From the NCBI GenBank assembly GCA_003241595.1, contig QFOU01000026.1:1-15361 (forward strand): a stretch of 15,361 nucleotides of DNA, given 5' to 3'. Each line of letters begins with the position of its first letter. Position 1 is the first letter of the stretch. Positions 1-6,487 of this stretch are shown one piece after another. Made by a program: the position numbers and the translations under genes. Under the pieces are notes generated by a model, which made no database searches, was not told the DNA's origin, and saw nothing but the letters and a program-made list of their open reading frames with translations. The DNA comes from Pseudomonas fluorescens. GTDB lineage: Bacteria > Pseudomonadota > Alphaproteobacteria > UBA2136 > UBA6156.

Positions 1-1955
1 CGGGGGGTGGCGTTCTGCCACAGCGTGCGCTGGTCTTCAAGTTGGCCGCCGGCACGTTTGAGCGCGGTTTCCATAATGGGTGCCAGATTGAGGCCGGGGT
101 GAAGTTCGGCCAGGCGTGTGGCGGTTTCGGCCAGCTGGGTGGCGGTGAGGTCTTTGTCGTTCAGCAGGGCTTGCTCCAGTGCGGCACCCAGCCATTGCAC
201 CTGCTGCTCGGCGCTGACGGTGGAGGCGGGGAAATAGCTGCCAAGGCGGTACATGGCCGACGGCTGGCCGTAGGTGCCCTGCGCCTTGGCGATAAGGGTT
301 GTAAGTTGCGAACTGATGACCTTGGGCTGATTAGCGAAGTGCTCTTCCATAAAGGCGAACAGCGGGCCGAGGTCTATCTTTGCCTCGTCCGGCGTTTTCA
401 GGAGCATCTCCGGTGTGGGGGCATGCAAGTCGTCGATGATCTTGCGGCGGGTGACCTCTTCATTGAATTCTTCCAGGATCAGCGGGTCGAATTCGACATC
501 CATTCGCAGGGTTTGCGTGAGCAGGTTGGCGGTATTGGTGGCGGCTTCGAAGTTACCCTGACGCAGGTTGTCGCGGATGTAGCGTACCATGAGCGGTACC
601 ACGGACTGGCGGTTGTTCTGCGCCACGCCGGGAAGGGTTTGGGCCAGTGCCAGCGTGCTGGTGATATCGCCCATGCCAGCTGCTTTGATGAGGATGTCCT
701 GACTGAGTTTTTCCAGTTCGACCTGCTGGGGTTTGGACAGTTCGATGCGGCCGGCAAACCCGACCAGCGGTGTGGCGACGGACGGATAGTTGACCAGACG
801 CTTGGCTGCGGCCAGCACGTGGGCGGCAATTTGCGGTGCGCTGGCGCTGGTGACCTCGGACGCAGGGAGGTCGGTGGCGCCGGCCAGAGTGGCGGATGTA
901 CCGGTGGCGATGGTTTCGCTGACCAAGGCCGGCAGGTAGGTGGCCCAGAGTTCCGGCTGGTTGGGGTCGAAGGACAGTGCGGTGCGCTGGAGTGCCAGTG
1001 TGAGGCCTTCGGGCGTGCCGTTCCAGCCCTCCTGCCATTGTTCGCGCGCTTGCGGGGTATTGGCGGTGGTGACCAGTTCTTGTGCAAGTACAGCTTTGGC
1101 TGCGGGAGTGAGCGTGGTGGCGAGGACGAGGTCTTTGACGCGTTGGGGCAACGTGGCCAGCACGGCGGCGGCGGTTGTGCCCGAGGCGGTGGCCGCCTGG
1201 GTTTTCAAGGCCCAGGGCAACACGGCGGCGGCCTGACCGGGGAGGGCCGGGGTTTGGCTGCTGCGCAATGCGATGAGGTTGGTCTGTACGGTGCTGGTGT
1301 CGTTATTCAGCATGCCGGCCAGCATGGCGGCGGCGTAGGTGTAGGTGGCCGGGAGTGCTGCGGGTTGGCCTTCGGGCTTGGAGATGGTGGTCAACAGCTC
1401 GGCCGCGTTGGCGGCATTGCCGCTACGGAGTTTGGCGAGAGCCGGATAAAACAGAGCTTCTGCCACCTGCGGCTGGTAGGTGGCCGGGGTGGCATGGTAG
1501 AGCGCCAGCACGCCATCCGGCTGCTGCGGCAAGACCTGGTAATTGAGGATCGCGGTGGCGAAGACCTGTTTGAGGGTGATCGGGGCGGTCTCCTCATCCA
1601 GTTTGACCGGGCCATTGACGTGGGCGGCGAGTTTGCCGAGGCCGTTGAGCAGGGGTGGGGTGAGGCCCTTGGTCTCGGTAATACAGTTGCGTTCGCGGCA
1701 GAGTGCCAGACGCGCCTTGATGGCGAGCAGGTTGAGCGCGGGGGAATCCGGGGTGGAGGCCAGTTCTTCCTCAATGGTCGTGAGGGCCTTGGCGGGCTTG
1801 CCATCTTCGATCTGCTGGTTGAGTTTGACGAGGTCGGTACCGAACCAGCAACCGGCCAGACCCACAGCCACCACGGCCGACATGGCCCATGGCCAGCGCA
1901 CGGCTGGCAAAGCATGGGGAATACGGCGCATGTGCGACAAGTGTGGCAACGTCAT
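1..1955 (-). CDS. Large putative lipoprotein with helical (TPR-like) repeats, 3' end outside window
   Basis: I do not recognise this family. Reading leftwards from the ATG at 1953-1955 the frame stays open to the window edge, giving 651 residues without a stop, so the C-terminus is missing. The N-terminus has an Arg-Arg pair near residues 10-11, a hydrophobic stretch, and then LAGC, which fits a lipobox with Cys near residue 36. A lipid-anchored periplasmic or outer-membrane location is therefore likely. After it comes NQQIEDGKPAKALTTIEEEL, which resembles a TPR helix pair; the rest is Ala/Leu/Thr-rich and predicted helical. A second ATG in the same frame (1929-1931) just before the Arg pair is a possible start. 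There is no clear Shine-Dalgarno; a weak TAAAGA lies 7 nt before the first ATG. The gene is divergent from the DUF3108 gene. A long open frame on the other strand is its shadow. Confidence 0.72.
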   Translation of the reverse strand, partial: MTLPHLSHMRRIPHALPAVRWPWAMSAVVAVGLAGCWFGTDLVKLNQQIEDGKPAKALTTIEEELASTPDSPALNLLAIKARLALCRERNCITETKGLTPPLLNGLGKLAAHVNGPVKLDEETAPITLKQVFATAILNYQVLPQQPDGVLALYHATPATYQPQVAEALFYPALAKLRSGNAANAAELLTTISKPEGQPAALPATYTYAAAMLAGMLNNDTSTVQTNLIALRSSQTPALPGQAAAVLPWALKTQAATASGTTAAAVLATLPQRVKDLVLATTLTPAAKAVLAQELVTTANTPQAREQWQEGWNGTPEGLTLALQRTALSFDPNQPELWATYLPALVSETIATGTSATLAGATDLPASEVTSASAPQIAAHVLAAAKRLVNYPSVATPLVGFAGRIELSKPQQVELEKLSQDILIKAAGMGDITSTLALAQTLPGVAQNNRQSVVPLMVRYIRDNLRQGNFEAATNTANLLTQTLRMDVEFDPLILEEFNEEVTRRKIIDDLHAPTPEMLLKTPDEAKIDLGPLFAFMEEHFANQPKVISSQLTTLIAKAQGTYGQPSAMYRLGSYFPASTVSAEQQVQWLGAALEQALLNDKDLTATQLAETATRLAELHPGLNLAPIMETALKRAGGQLEDQRTLWQNATP

Positions 1956-2007
1956 AGGCGTGTCTTTACCGACATCTTCTTCTTTTGGCGTTTTATTTTG
2001 AGGAATA

Positions 2008-2037
2008 GTGGCAGGAAAGGTTTGGCTTTGATAGGAT
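2008..2037 (+). promoter_or_regulatory. Putative leaderless promoter of the DUF3108-kdsB unit
   Basis: GTGGCA (2008-2013), an 18-nt spacer, then TAGGAT (2032-2037). The -10-like box ends 7 nt before the ATG at 2045, so transcription would begin at or next to the start codon. The -35 match is modest (4 of 6). The same -10-to-ATG spacing recurs at other genes in the window. Confidence 0.45.
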
Positions 2038-2044
2038 TCCGACC

Positions 2045-2782
2045 ATGAAGACGATCATTTGGAGTATGGGGCTGTGGCTGCTTGGCATCGCCCCCGTGGC
2101 CGCGCTGGATCTGCGCACACCGGAAACACTGGCGTACAGCGTGTATTGGGGACCTGTGAAGATGGGTGCTGCACAGCTGACCTACACCCCCGAGAAGGGC
2201 CGCTATACCTTGCGTGCCGAGGTGAAGGACAATTCGTCGCTGATTGATCTTTCTGACAGTTGGGAAAGCCGAGGCGTGCACACCGAGAAGGCGCCGTTCC
2301 GTCCGGAGGTCTATCATGTGAAGCAGGCGGAGAACAGTTACCGCGCCGATAAGACCATGACCTTCGACCGTGCTGCCAAAGTGGTGCGTTACCAGAACCA
2401 TATCGATGCCACCGACGAAGTGGAGCCTTTGCCGCTTGTGGATGCGCGGGACGTGCTGGCCACCGTTTATACCTGGCGTTTGCGCGGCGATGAGGAAGTG
2501 ATGCGTGGCGCCAATGTGCCGATGGTGAGTTTGAAGCGTGAGATCACCCTCAAGCGTGAGGCCGGTGTGCGCGAGACGCTGAAGGTCGGCAAGCGCACGC
2601 TACCGGTCTGGAAGGTGCAAATGCGCACCATCAAGGGCACCAAGCCGTCTAAGGATACGTGGACGGTGTACCTGACTGATGACGCGGCGATGGTACCGGT
2701 GCGTATCGTTGCGGCGACCAAATTCGGGACATTCCGTGCCGAACTTGACCAATTGCCCGCCGTGAGCAACAACACACGTTAG
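2045..2782 (+). CDS. DUF3108 domain-containing periplasmic protein
   Basis: A 245-residue protein with a classical signal peptide: Lys-2, a hydrophobic core over about residues 4-18, and a VAA-L cleavage site near residues 18-21. The mature part fits the DUF3108 family: an early YSVYWGPVKMGAAQLTY segment, a DSWESRGV stretch, a DARDVLATVYTWR segment, and a C-terminal TWTVYLTDD...PVRIVAATKFG section, all typical of a beta-rich periplasmic domain. The family has no firmly known biochemical role; members are common in proteobacteria and are presumed to act in the envelope. There is no strong ribosome binding site; a TAGGAT box 7 nt before the ATG suggests a leaderless message. kdsB starts only 32 bp downstream, so the two are probably co-transcribed, which agrees with an envelope role. 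Confidence 0.85.
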   Translation: MKTIIWSMGLWLLGIAPVAALDLRTPETLAYSVYWGPVKMGAAQLTYTPEKGRYTLRAEVKDNSSLIDLSDSWESRGVHTEKAPFRPEVYHVKQAENSYRADKTMTFDRAAKVVRYQNHIDATDEVEPLPLVDARDVLATVYTWRLRGDEEVMRGANVPMVSLKREITLKREAGVRETLKVGKRTLPVWKVQMRTIKGTKPSKDTWTVYLTDDAAMVPVRIVAATKFGTFRAELDQLPAVSNNTR

Positions 2783-2814
2783 TAATTTGGAACGTAATTA
2801 AGGAGTTTCCTCTG

Positions 2815-3543
2815 ATGGCATCCGTGATGATCTTGATTCCGAGCCGTATGGCGAGTACGCGCTTCCCCAACAAGCCGCTGGCGGATATCCATGGTAAGCC
2901 CATGGTGGTGCGGGTACTGGAACAGGCTGCCAAGGCCCATGCCGGGCCTGTTTATGCCGCTGTAAGTGAGCAGGAGGTTGCCGATGCGGTGGAAGCTGCC
3001 GGCTTCAAGGCCGTGATGACCGACGCGGCGCTGCCGAGTGGTTCCGATCGTATCTGGCAGGGTGTACAGCGTTTGATGGCGCAGGGTGTGGCCAAGCCTG
3101 ATATCATCATCAATGCCCAAGGTGATGAGCCCTTGTTGCCGCCGGAGTTGATTACGGAGTGTGTGAAGGCGTTTGAAGAAAAGCCGGATGCGGATGTTGT
3201 AACCTTTGCGCACAAGATCACCGATGAAGCCGATATTCTGAACCCGACCAAGGTCAAGGTGGTGGTGGGCCTGACCGGCAAGGGACTGTACTTCAGCCGC
3301 AGCCCCATTCCTTATAATGGTAAAGAGATGTGGCGCCACGTAGGCTTTTATGGTTACCGCTATGAGGCGCTGGAGCGTTACGTGGCCCAAGCGCCGACCC
3401 CGTTGCAGAAACAGGAAGACCTTGAGCAGCTGCGCGGGTTGGAAATTGGGTTAACCTACTATGTCGTACCCACCATTCATGAGCCGGTGGGTGTGGACAC
3501 CCCTGCCGACCTTGAGCGTGTACGCGGTATGATGAGCCGTTAA
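2815..3543 (+). CDS. kdsB: 3-deoxy-manno-octulosonate cytidylyltransferase (CMP-KDO synthetase)
   Basis: KdsB activates KDO with CTP to give CMP-KDO and diphosphate, the step that commits KDO to lipid A-core assembly in the cytoplasm. The 242 residues match the normal family length. Visible hallmarks in order: the nucleotide-binding IPSRMASTRFPNKPL motif near residues 8-22, GSDR, NAQGDEPLLPPELI, the YFSRSPIPY motif, HVGFYGYR, LEQLRGLEIG, and the C-terminal HEPVGVDTPADLERVR. The start is set by AAGGAG at 2800-2805, 9 nt before the ATG. It follows the DUF3108 gene closely and is followed by a hairpin terminator, so the two form a likely operon. Presence of kdsB implies an LPS-bearing Gram-negative envelope. 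I see nothing broken or unusual in it. Confidence 0.97.
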   Translation: MASVMILIPSRMASTRFPNKPLADIHGKPMVVRVLEQAAKAHAGPVYAAVSEQEVADAVEAAGFKAVMTDAALPSGSDRIWQGVQRLMAQGVAKPDIIINAQGDEPLLPPELITECVKAFEEKPDADVVTFAHKITDEADILNPTKVKVVVGLTGKGLYFSRSPIPYNGKEMWRHVGFYGYRYEALERYVAQAPTPLQKQEDLEQLRGLEIGLTYYVVPTIHEPVGVDTPADLERVRGMMSR

Positions 3544-3551
3544 CTCCTTTA

Positions 3552-3582
3552 TTTAAAAGCGTTCCGAGGGGGCGTTTTTAAA
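3552..3582 (+). terminator. Intrinsic terminator after kdsB
   Basis: Arms TTTAAAAGCGTTCC (3552-3565) and GGGGCGTTTTTAAA (3569-3582) pair over 14 positions with three G-T wobbles around a 3-nt loop. The T-rich part lies inside the 3' arm. It sits 8 nt past the kdsB stop codon. Confidence 0.65.
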
Positions 3583-3676
3583 TGGGAAAAGGCGTTTGTG
3601 TTGAATTGTCCAACGTTTTGGCGGTGTGTGTGTCTTTGGCAGAGTGAGCTTGTATTAACCATTTGATGCAAAACTA

Positions 3677-3714
3677 TGACAGGGGTGTGTCAGAAAGTTC
3701 TTAGGCCCCTGTCA
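3677..3714. promoter_or_regulatory. 9-bp inverted repeat at the pilin promoter (possible operator)
   Basis: TGACAGGGG (3677-3685) and CCCCTGTCA (3706-3714) are perfect inverted arms 20 bp apart. The right arm covers the proposed -35 box CTGTCA of the pilin gene. A dimeric regulator or a DNA hairpin are the two obvious readings; neither is proven. Confidence 0.5.
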
Positions 3715-3737
3715 GAACTGCAAGAGTTGGTTATCAT
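3709..3737 (+). promoter_or_regulatory. Sigma-70-type promoter of the pilin-like gene
   Basis: CTGTCA (3709-3714, 4 of 6 matches), a 17-nt spacer, and TATCAT (3732-3737, 5 of 6 matches). Transcription would start near 3744, leaving a leader of about 25 nt with a Shine-Dalgarno AAAGGA at 3755-3760. Confidence 0.6.
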
Positions 3738-3756
3738 ATACCAAACAGTTAACCAA
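3727..3756. repeat. 7-bp inverted repeat spanning -10 box and leader of the pilin-like gene
   Basis: TTGGTTA (3727-3733) and TAACCAA (3750-3756) are perfect inverted arms separated by 16 nt. The left arm overlaps the -10 box and the right arm touches the Shine-Dalgarno AAAGGA, so it could be a protein-binding site. Confidence 0.45.
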
Positions 3757-3769
3757 AGGACCGTAATAA

Positions 3770-4432
3770 ATGAAACTGCGTACCCCCAAGCTGTTCAACC
3801 GCATGCTCTCGAACAAGGGCTATACGATTGACCAGACCATTCTTATCGTTGCCATCATCGCCATTCTGATCACCCTCGTGATCGTGACCGTGGGTTGGCA
3901 GCTCATCAACCGCTCCAGCGGTACCAAGGCTGGTGCCCAGCTGAAGCAGGTTGAAGACGCCAACGGCCAATTCTTCTCCAGCCAACGCGTATGGCCCCAC
4001 CAGGCTATAACTGGTACTCCTACCGGTGCGACCAACATGCAAGTGCTGGCCAACAACGGTATCACCACTTGGGCTGCCAACATCAACCAATCCGACCTGC
4101 GTAACCTGATCCCCGGCTTCAAGCTGCTGAGCGGCTCCGTTTACCACGGCTTCGGTTCCGGTGGTATCATCACCCAGCAAGCCAACACCTACCCGGCTGC
4201 CATGAACATTGGTACCGACACCCGCATGGTCATCCAGTTCGCTGGTGTGCCGCTGGCTGAAGCCAAAGAAGCCGACCGCGCCGTTGACGGTGTGGAAGGT
4301 TACAACGTTGGCCGTGTTATCTACGGTACCGCTGCCTGCTTGAACAACACCGTGAATGGTGCTGTGACCACCCCGACCCAGGCCACTGGCGGTACGGTCT
4401 TCATGTGCTACGCTGCCAACACCGTTGGTTAA
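3770..4432 (+). CDS. Type IV pilin-like protein with atypical N-terminus
   Basis: A 220-residue protein built like a prepilin: a basic 17-residue leader ending in NKG, a putative cleavage Gly17-Tyr18, then a long hydrophobic helix (about 24-42) and a polar globular domain. Canonical pilins have Glu at mature position 5; here positions 4-5 are Asp-Gln (residues 21-22). C190 and C213 could form the C-terminal disulfide loop common in pilins, and the AVDG...YNVGRV stretch recalls the DG...G region of many pilin heads. Codons are strongly biased (mostly AAC, ACC, GCC, CTG), as in abundant proteins. It has its own promoter and terminator, and no pilus assembly genes are nearby. It may be a major pilin or pseudopilin; the exact subfamily is uncertain. 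The start is fixed by AAAGGA 9 nt upstream. Confidence 0.75.
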   Translation: MKLRTPKLFNRMLSNKGYTIDQTILIVAIIAILITLVIVTVGWQLINRSSGTKAGAQLKQVEDANGQFFSSQRVWPHQAITGTPTGATNMQVLANNGITTWAANINQSDLRNLIPGFKLLSGSVYHGFGSGGIITQQANTYPAAMNIGTDTRMVIQFAGVPLAEAKEADRAVDGVEGYNVGRVIYGTAACLNNTVNGAVTTPTQATGGTVFMCYAANTVG

Positions 4433-4446
4433 TAGCTAGACTACTG

Positions 4447-4473
4447 AAAACCACCCTTCGGGGTGGTTTTTTT
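4447..4473 (+). terminator. Strong intrinsic terminator after the pilin-like gene
   Basis: AAAACCACCC (4447-4456), a TTCG tetraloop, then GGGTGGTTTT (4461-4470) followed by three more T. The 10-bp stem is perfect with an exceptionally stable loop, fitting a highly expressed monocistronic unit. Confidence 0.92.
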
Positions 4474-4480
4474 ATGGCAG

Positions 4481-4611
4481 GGGCTAAAACGCTTCCCTGA
4501 ACCGCTAAGCCGAACCTTGTGTACCACTTGTACACGGCGGCCCGTCCTATCGGCTCAGGATAAGCGTTTATAGCCGCCTGCGCTGGGGCTTAGATTGCTG
4601 CGCAATCTTTT
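4481..4611 (+). repeat. Composite palindromic element, copy A
   Basis: A long imperfect hairpin. GGCTAAAACGCTT (4482-4494) pairs with AAGCGTTTATAGCC (4562-4575), CCTGA with TCAGG, and AGCCGA (4508-4513) with TCGGCT (4550-4555). Its centre is GTGTAC-CACTT-GTACAC (4519-4535) followed by GGCGGCCC. After the long hairpin comes GCCGCCTG and then a second hairpin, AGATTGC-TGC-GCAATCT (4592-4608), with a short T tail. Related copies lie at 13673-13754 and 15178-15304. No coding potential is seen. Confidence 0.8.
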
Positions 4612-4616
4612 CAGTA

Positions 4617-4660
4617 TTTGCATGTGGAGGGCTATAGCCTTTGGCCATGTCACCTGCAAA
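4617..4660. repeat. Nested palindrome in the pilin-phaR spacer
   Basis: Outer arms TTTGCA (4617-4622) and TGCAAA (4655-4660), inner TGG/CCA, and a perfect 10-bp palindrome GGCTATAGCC at 4630-4639. Function unknown; it may be a degraded relative of the neighbouring composite element. Confidence 0.4.
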
Positions 4661-4680
4661 GTGGAAGGTGTGTATTAAGA

Positions 4681-4702
4681 AAAGGTGCCTTTGGGCACCT
4701 TT
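4681..4702 (-). terminator. Terminator of phaR (bidirectional-looking)
   Basis: AAAGGTGCC (4681-4689), loop TTTG, GGCACCTTT (4694-4702): a perfect 9-bp stem. On the minus strand it is followed by TTCTTAAT, so it would end phaR transcription, whose stop codon lies just to the right. Confidence 0.8.
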
Positions 4703-4720
4703 GTTGGTTGGGGGGATGAA

Positions 4721-5260
4721 TTAGTGGCGGCCGGCCTTGAGGCGCTCCACTTCGGCTTCGAGCGCGCGGATACGGGCGTCCTTGTCGATATCCGACGGAG
4801 TTGCGGGGCGCAGGAAGGGGTTGAAGAGGCTCATGACCTGCTGCATCTGCTCGACCTGCTTGCGCTGGATCTGCTGCATGGCGGCGAACTGGGCGAAGGG
4901 GCTGAAGCCGCCCAATGCTTTGTTGGTTTCATCGCGGATGCGGTTCTGGTTCTGTTGGAAGACGTCCATCACCATTTCCAGGTAGTGCGGCAGGATGGTC
5001 TGCATGGAGTTGTCGTAGAAACCAATCACGTGCTTGAGGAAATTGACGGGCAACATGGCCGCGCCTTTGGCTTCTTCTTCCAGAATGATCTGGGCCAGTG
5101 TCTGACGGGTGAGGTCTTCGCCGGTCTTGGCGTCCACCACTTCCACATTGCGGCCGCTGCGGATGATGCCGGCGAGATCGGCCTGCGTGATGTAGGTGCT
5201 GGTTTCGGTGTTGTACAAGCGCCGGTTGGCGTACTTTTTAACGATAATTGGTTCCGACAT
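4721..5260 (-). CDS. phaR: Polyhydroxyalkanoate synthesis regulator PhaR
   Basis: A 179-residue match to PhaR, the DNA-binding repressor that also senses PHA and controls phasin and PHA genes. The N-terminal domain (about residues 4-65) shows the hallmark KKYANRRLYNTETSTYIT, then RNVEVVDAKTGEDLTRQTL and QIILEEE. The central part (about 68-105) has LPVNFLKHVIGFYDNSMQT and PHYLEMVMDVF, the PHB-accumulation regulatory region. A Gln/Met-rich helical segment and a short predicted coiled coil end the protein (residues 158-176). Length is normal for the family. A weak AAGGG lies before the ATG at 5258-5260. It is divergent from a PhaC-like gene 40 bp away, so autoregulation and control of that neighbour are plausible by inference. 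A hairpin terminator follows directly. Confidence 0.95.
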   Translation of the reverse strand: MSEPIIVKKYANRRLYNTETSTYITQADLAGIIRSGRNVEVVDAKTGEDLTRQTLAQIILEEEAKGAAMLPVNFLKHVIGFYDNSMQTILPHYLEMVMDVFQQNQNRIRDETNKALGGFSPFAQFAAMQQIQRKQVEQMQQVMSLFNPFLRPATPSDIDKDARIRALEAEVERLKAGRH

Positions 5261-5288
5261 GGGGATAGCCCTTCTTGTGTCTTGTTGC

Positions 5289-5294
5289 TAGTAT
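5289..5294 (+). promoter_or_regulatory. Putative -10 box of a leaderless PhaC-like transcript
   Basis: TAGTAT ends 6 nt before the ATG at 5301, and no Shine-Dalgarno is present upstream. No convincing -35 box is seen (TAGCCC at 17-nt spacing). The call relies on the spacing shared with 2045, 8088, 9078 and 9439. Confidence 0.35.
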
Positions 5295-5300
5295 CCTCGC

Positions 5301-6461
5301 ATGAGTTGGCGCACAGGACAACAGGACGCTGCCACCAGTGGCGTACCTAACAGCATACCGTTTGGGCAAACACGGCCGCTGGGCATTATGGGCATGGCGG
5401 CGCTAATGGCTTCCAACAAGCCGTTGATGGAACAGTTCGCGCAGGATATTCAGCGCAAACTGGCCGAGGTACCGACCGATATTAATTTGATGGACTTCCA
5501 TAGTGGGGTGGCGCGCTACGCGCTGCAGACGGAGCGGCCGGTGCGGGGGGATTACCCCGAACTGGCACGGGCCGGGCGTGTGAGTTTGCGGGATGCGGGC
5601 GGTGAGGGGGCGCCGGTGATCCTCGTGCCCAGCATGGTCAATCGCGGCTATATTCTTGATCTGCATCCCGACGCCAGTTTGGTGGGCTATTTGCGTGGGC
5701 AGGGTTTCCGTGTGCTGGTGGTGGACTGGGGCGTGCCGGAGGTGTCGAACATCATGACGCTGGAGCAGGTGATCGTGGGGGCATTGGAGCCTTTGATACG
5801 CGCGGCGGCTGAACGGCTTGGGCCTGTAGCCTTGTTTGGATACTGCATGGGGGGTTTATTAGCGACGGCTGCGGCAGTGCGGTTGAATGCGGGTGGTGAG
5901 AAAGTGGTTTCGAAACTGGCAGTGGCGGCGATGCCGTGGGATTTTTCCCAGACCGTGAGTGCCCAGCACATGGCGATGGCGCGGCCGATGCTGGAGCCGT
6001 GGTTGGGGGCCACCCAGAGTGTGCCGCCGGAAGTTATGGCGCATTACTTTTGGGCGTTGGACCCGTGGGGGCCGATACGCCGTACGATGGCTTACGGGCG
6101 CGAAATGAGTGCCGCGCGTTTGAGTTTGATGACCGCCCTAGAAGACTGGTTGGGAGATGGCTTGCCGCTGGACGGGCCTGTGGCGCGCGAGATGTTGCTC
6201 GATTGGTATGGCGACAACGCGCCGTGTGCGGGGGCGTGGGTGGTGGGTGGTGTCACTATCACTCCGGCGGCGCTGACCGTACCGTTATGGGTGTGCATCA
6301 CGCAGAAGGATATTTTGGTACCGGCGGCGAGTAGTCTGCCATTTGTAGGGCAGGCGAAGGCGGTACAGGTGGTGATGGCGGAAACCGGGCATGTGGGGTT
6401 GATGGGGGGCCGGCGTTCGCGTGACATGCTGTATGAACCGCTTGCGGCTTGGTTGAAATAA
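5301..6461 (+). CDS. PhaC-like alpha/beta-fold protein (short PHA synthase-like)
   Basis: A 386-residue alpha/beta-hydrolase-fold protein resembling the catalytic half of PHA synthases. The PhaC-type stretch VPSMVNRGYILDLHPDASLV is followed by GYCMGG with the nucleophile Cys182, the lipase-like box that in PhaC carries Cys instead of Ser. Asp337 (QKDILVP) and His364 (TGHVGLMGG) complete the expected Cys-Asp-His triad. Length is close to class III synthases (about 350-400), shorter than class I (about 590). It is probably a polyester synthase or a related thiol-nucleophile acyltransferase; a PHA depolymerase is less likely given Cys. It is divergent from phaR, supporting a PHA role. No ribosome binding site precedes the ATG; a TAGTAT box 6 nt upstream suggests leaderless expression. 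A later internal Met (near residue 30) is an alternative start. Confidence 0.82.
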   Translation: MSWRTGQQDAATSGVPNSIPFGQTRPLGIMGMAALMASNKPLMEQFAQDIQRKLAEVPTDINLMDFHSGVARYALQTERPVRGDYPELARAGRVSLRDAGGEGAPVILVPSMVNRGYILDLHPDASLVGYLRGQGFRVLVVDWGVPEVSNIMTLEQVIVGALEPLIRAAAERLGPVALFGYCMGGLLATAAAVRLNAGGEKVVSKLAVAAMPWDFSQTVSAQHMAMARPMLEPWLGATQSVPPEVMAHYFWALDPWGPIRRTMAYGREMSAARLSLMTALEDWLGDGLPLDGPVAREMLLDWYGDNAPCAGAWVVGGVTITPAALTVPLWVCITQKDILVPAASSLPFVGQAKAVQVVMAETGHVGLMGGRRSRDMLYEPLAAWLK

Positions 6462-6462
6462 G

Positions 6463-6485
6463 AAAGGCGCCTGAGGGCGCCTTTT
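6463..6485. terminator. Bidirectional terminator between the PhaC-like gene and ftsX
   Basis: AAAGGCGCC (6463-6471), loop TGAG, GGCGCC plus TTTT (6476-6485). It lies between two convergent stop codons and has T-rich tails on both strands. Confidence 0.85.
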
Positions 6486-6487
6486 CG

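Noticed and set aside
42..2048. 668-residue open frame on the plus strand
   Set aside because: Gly/Gln/Cys-rich low-complexity translation, exactly antisense to the lipoprotein frame, which has a lipobox and sensible composition.
3552..3582. Attachment site or IS end after kdsB
   Set aside because: The palindrome is followed by no second copy or transposase and is better read as a terminator.
4685..5350. 221-residue plus-strand frame over phaR
   Set aside because: Antisense to a clear PhaR with its own terminator; no ribosome binding site or family signal.
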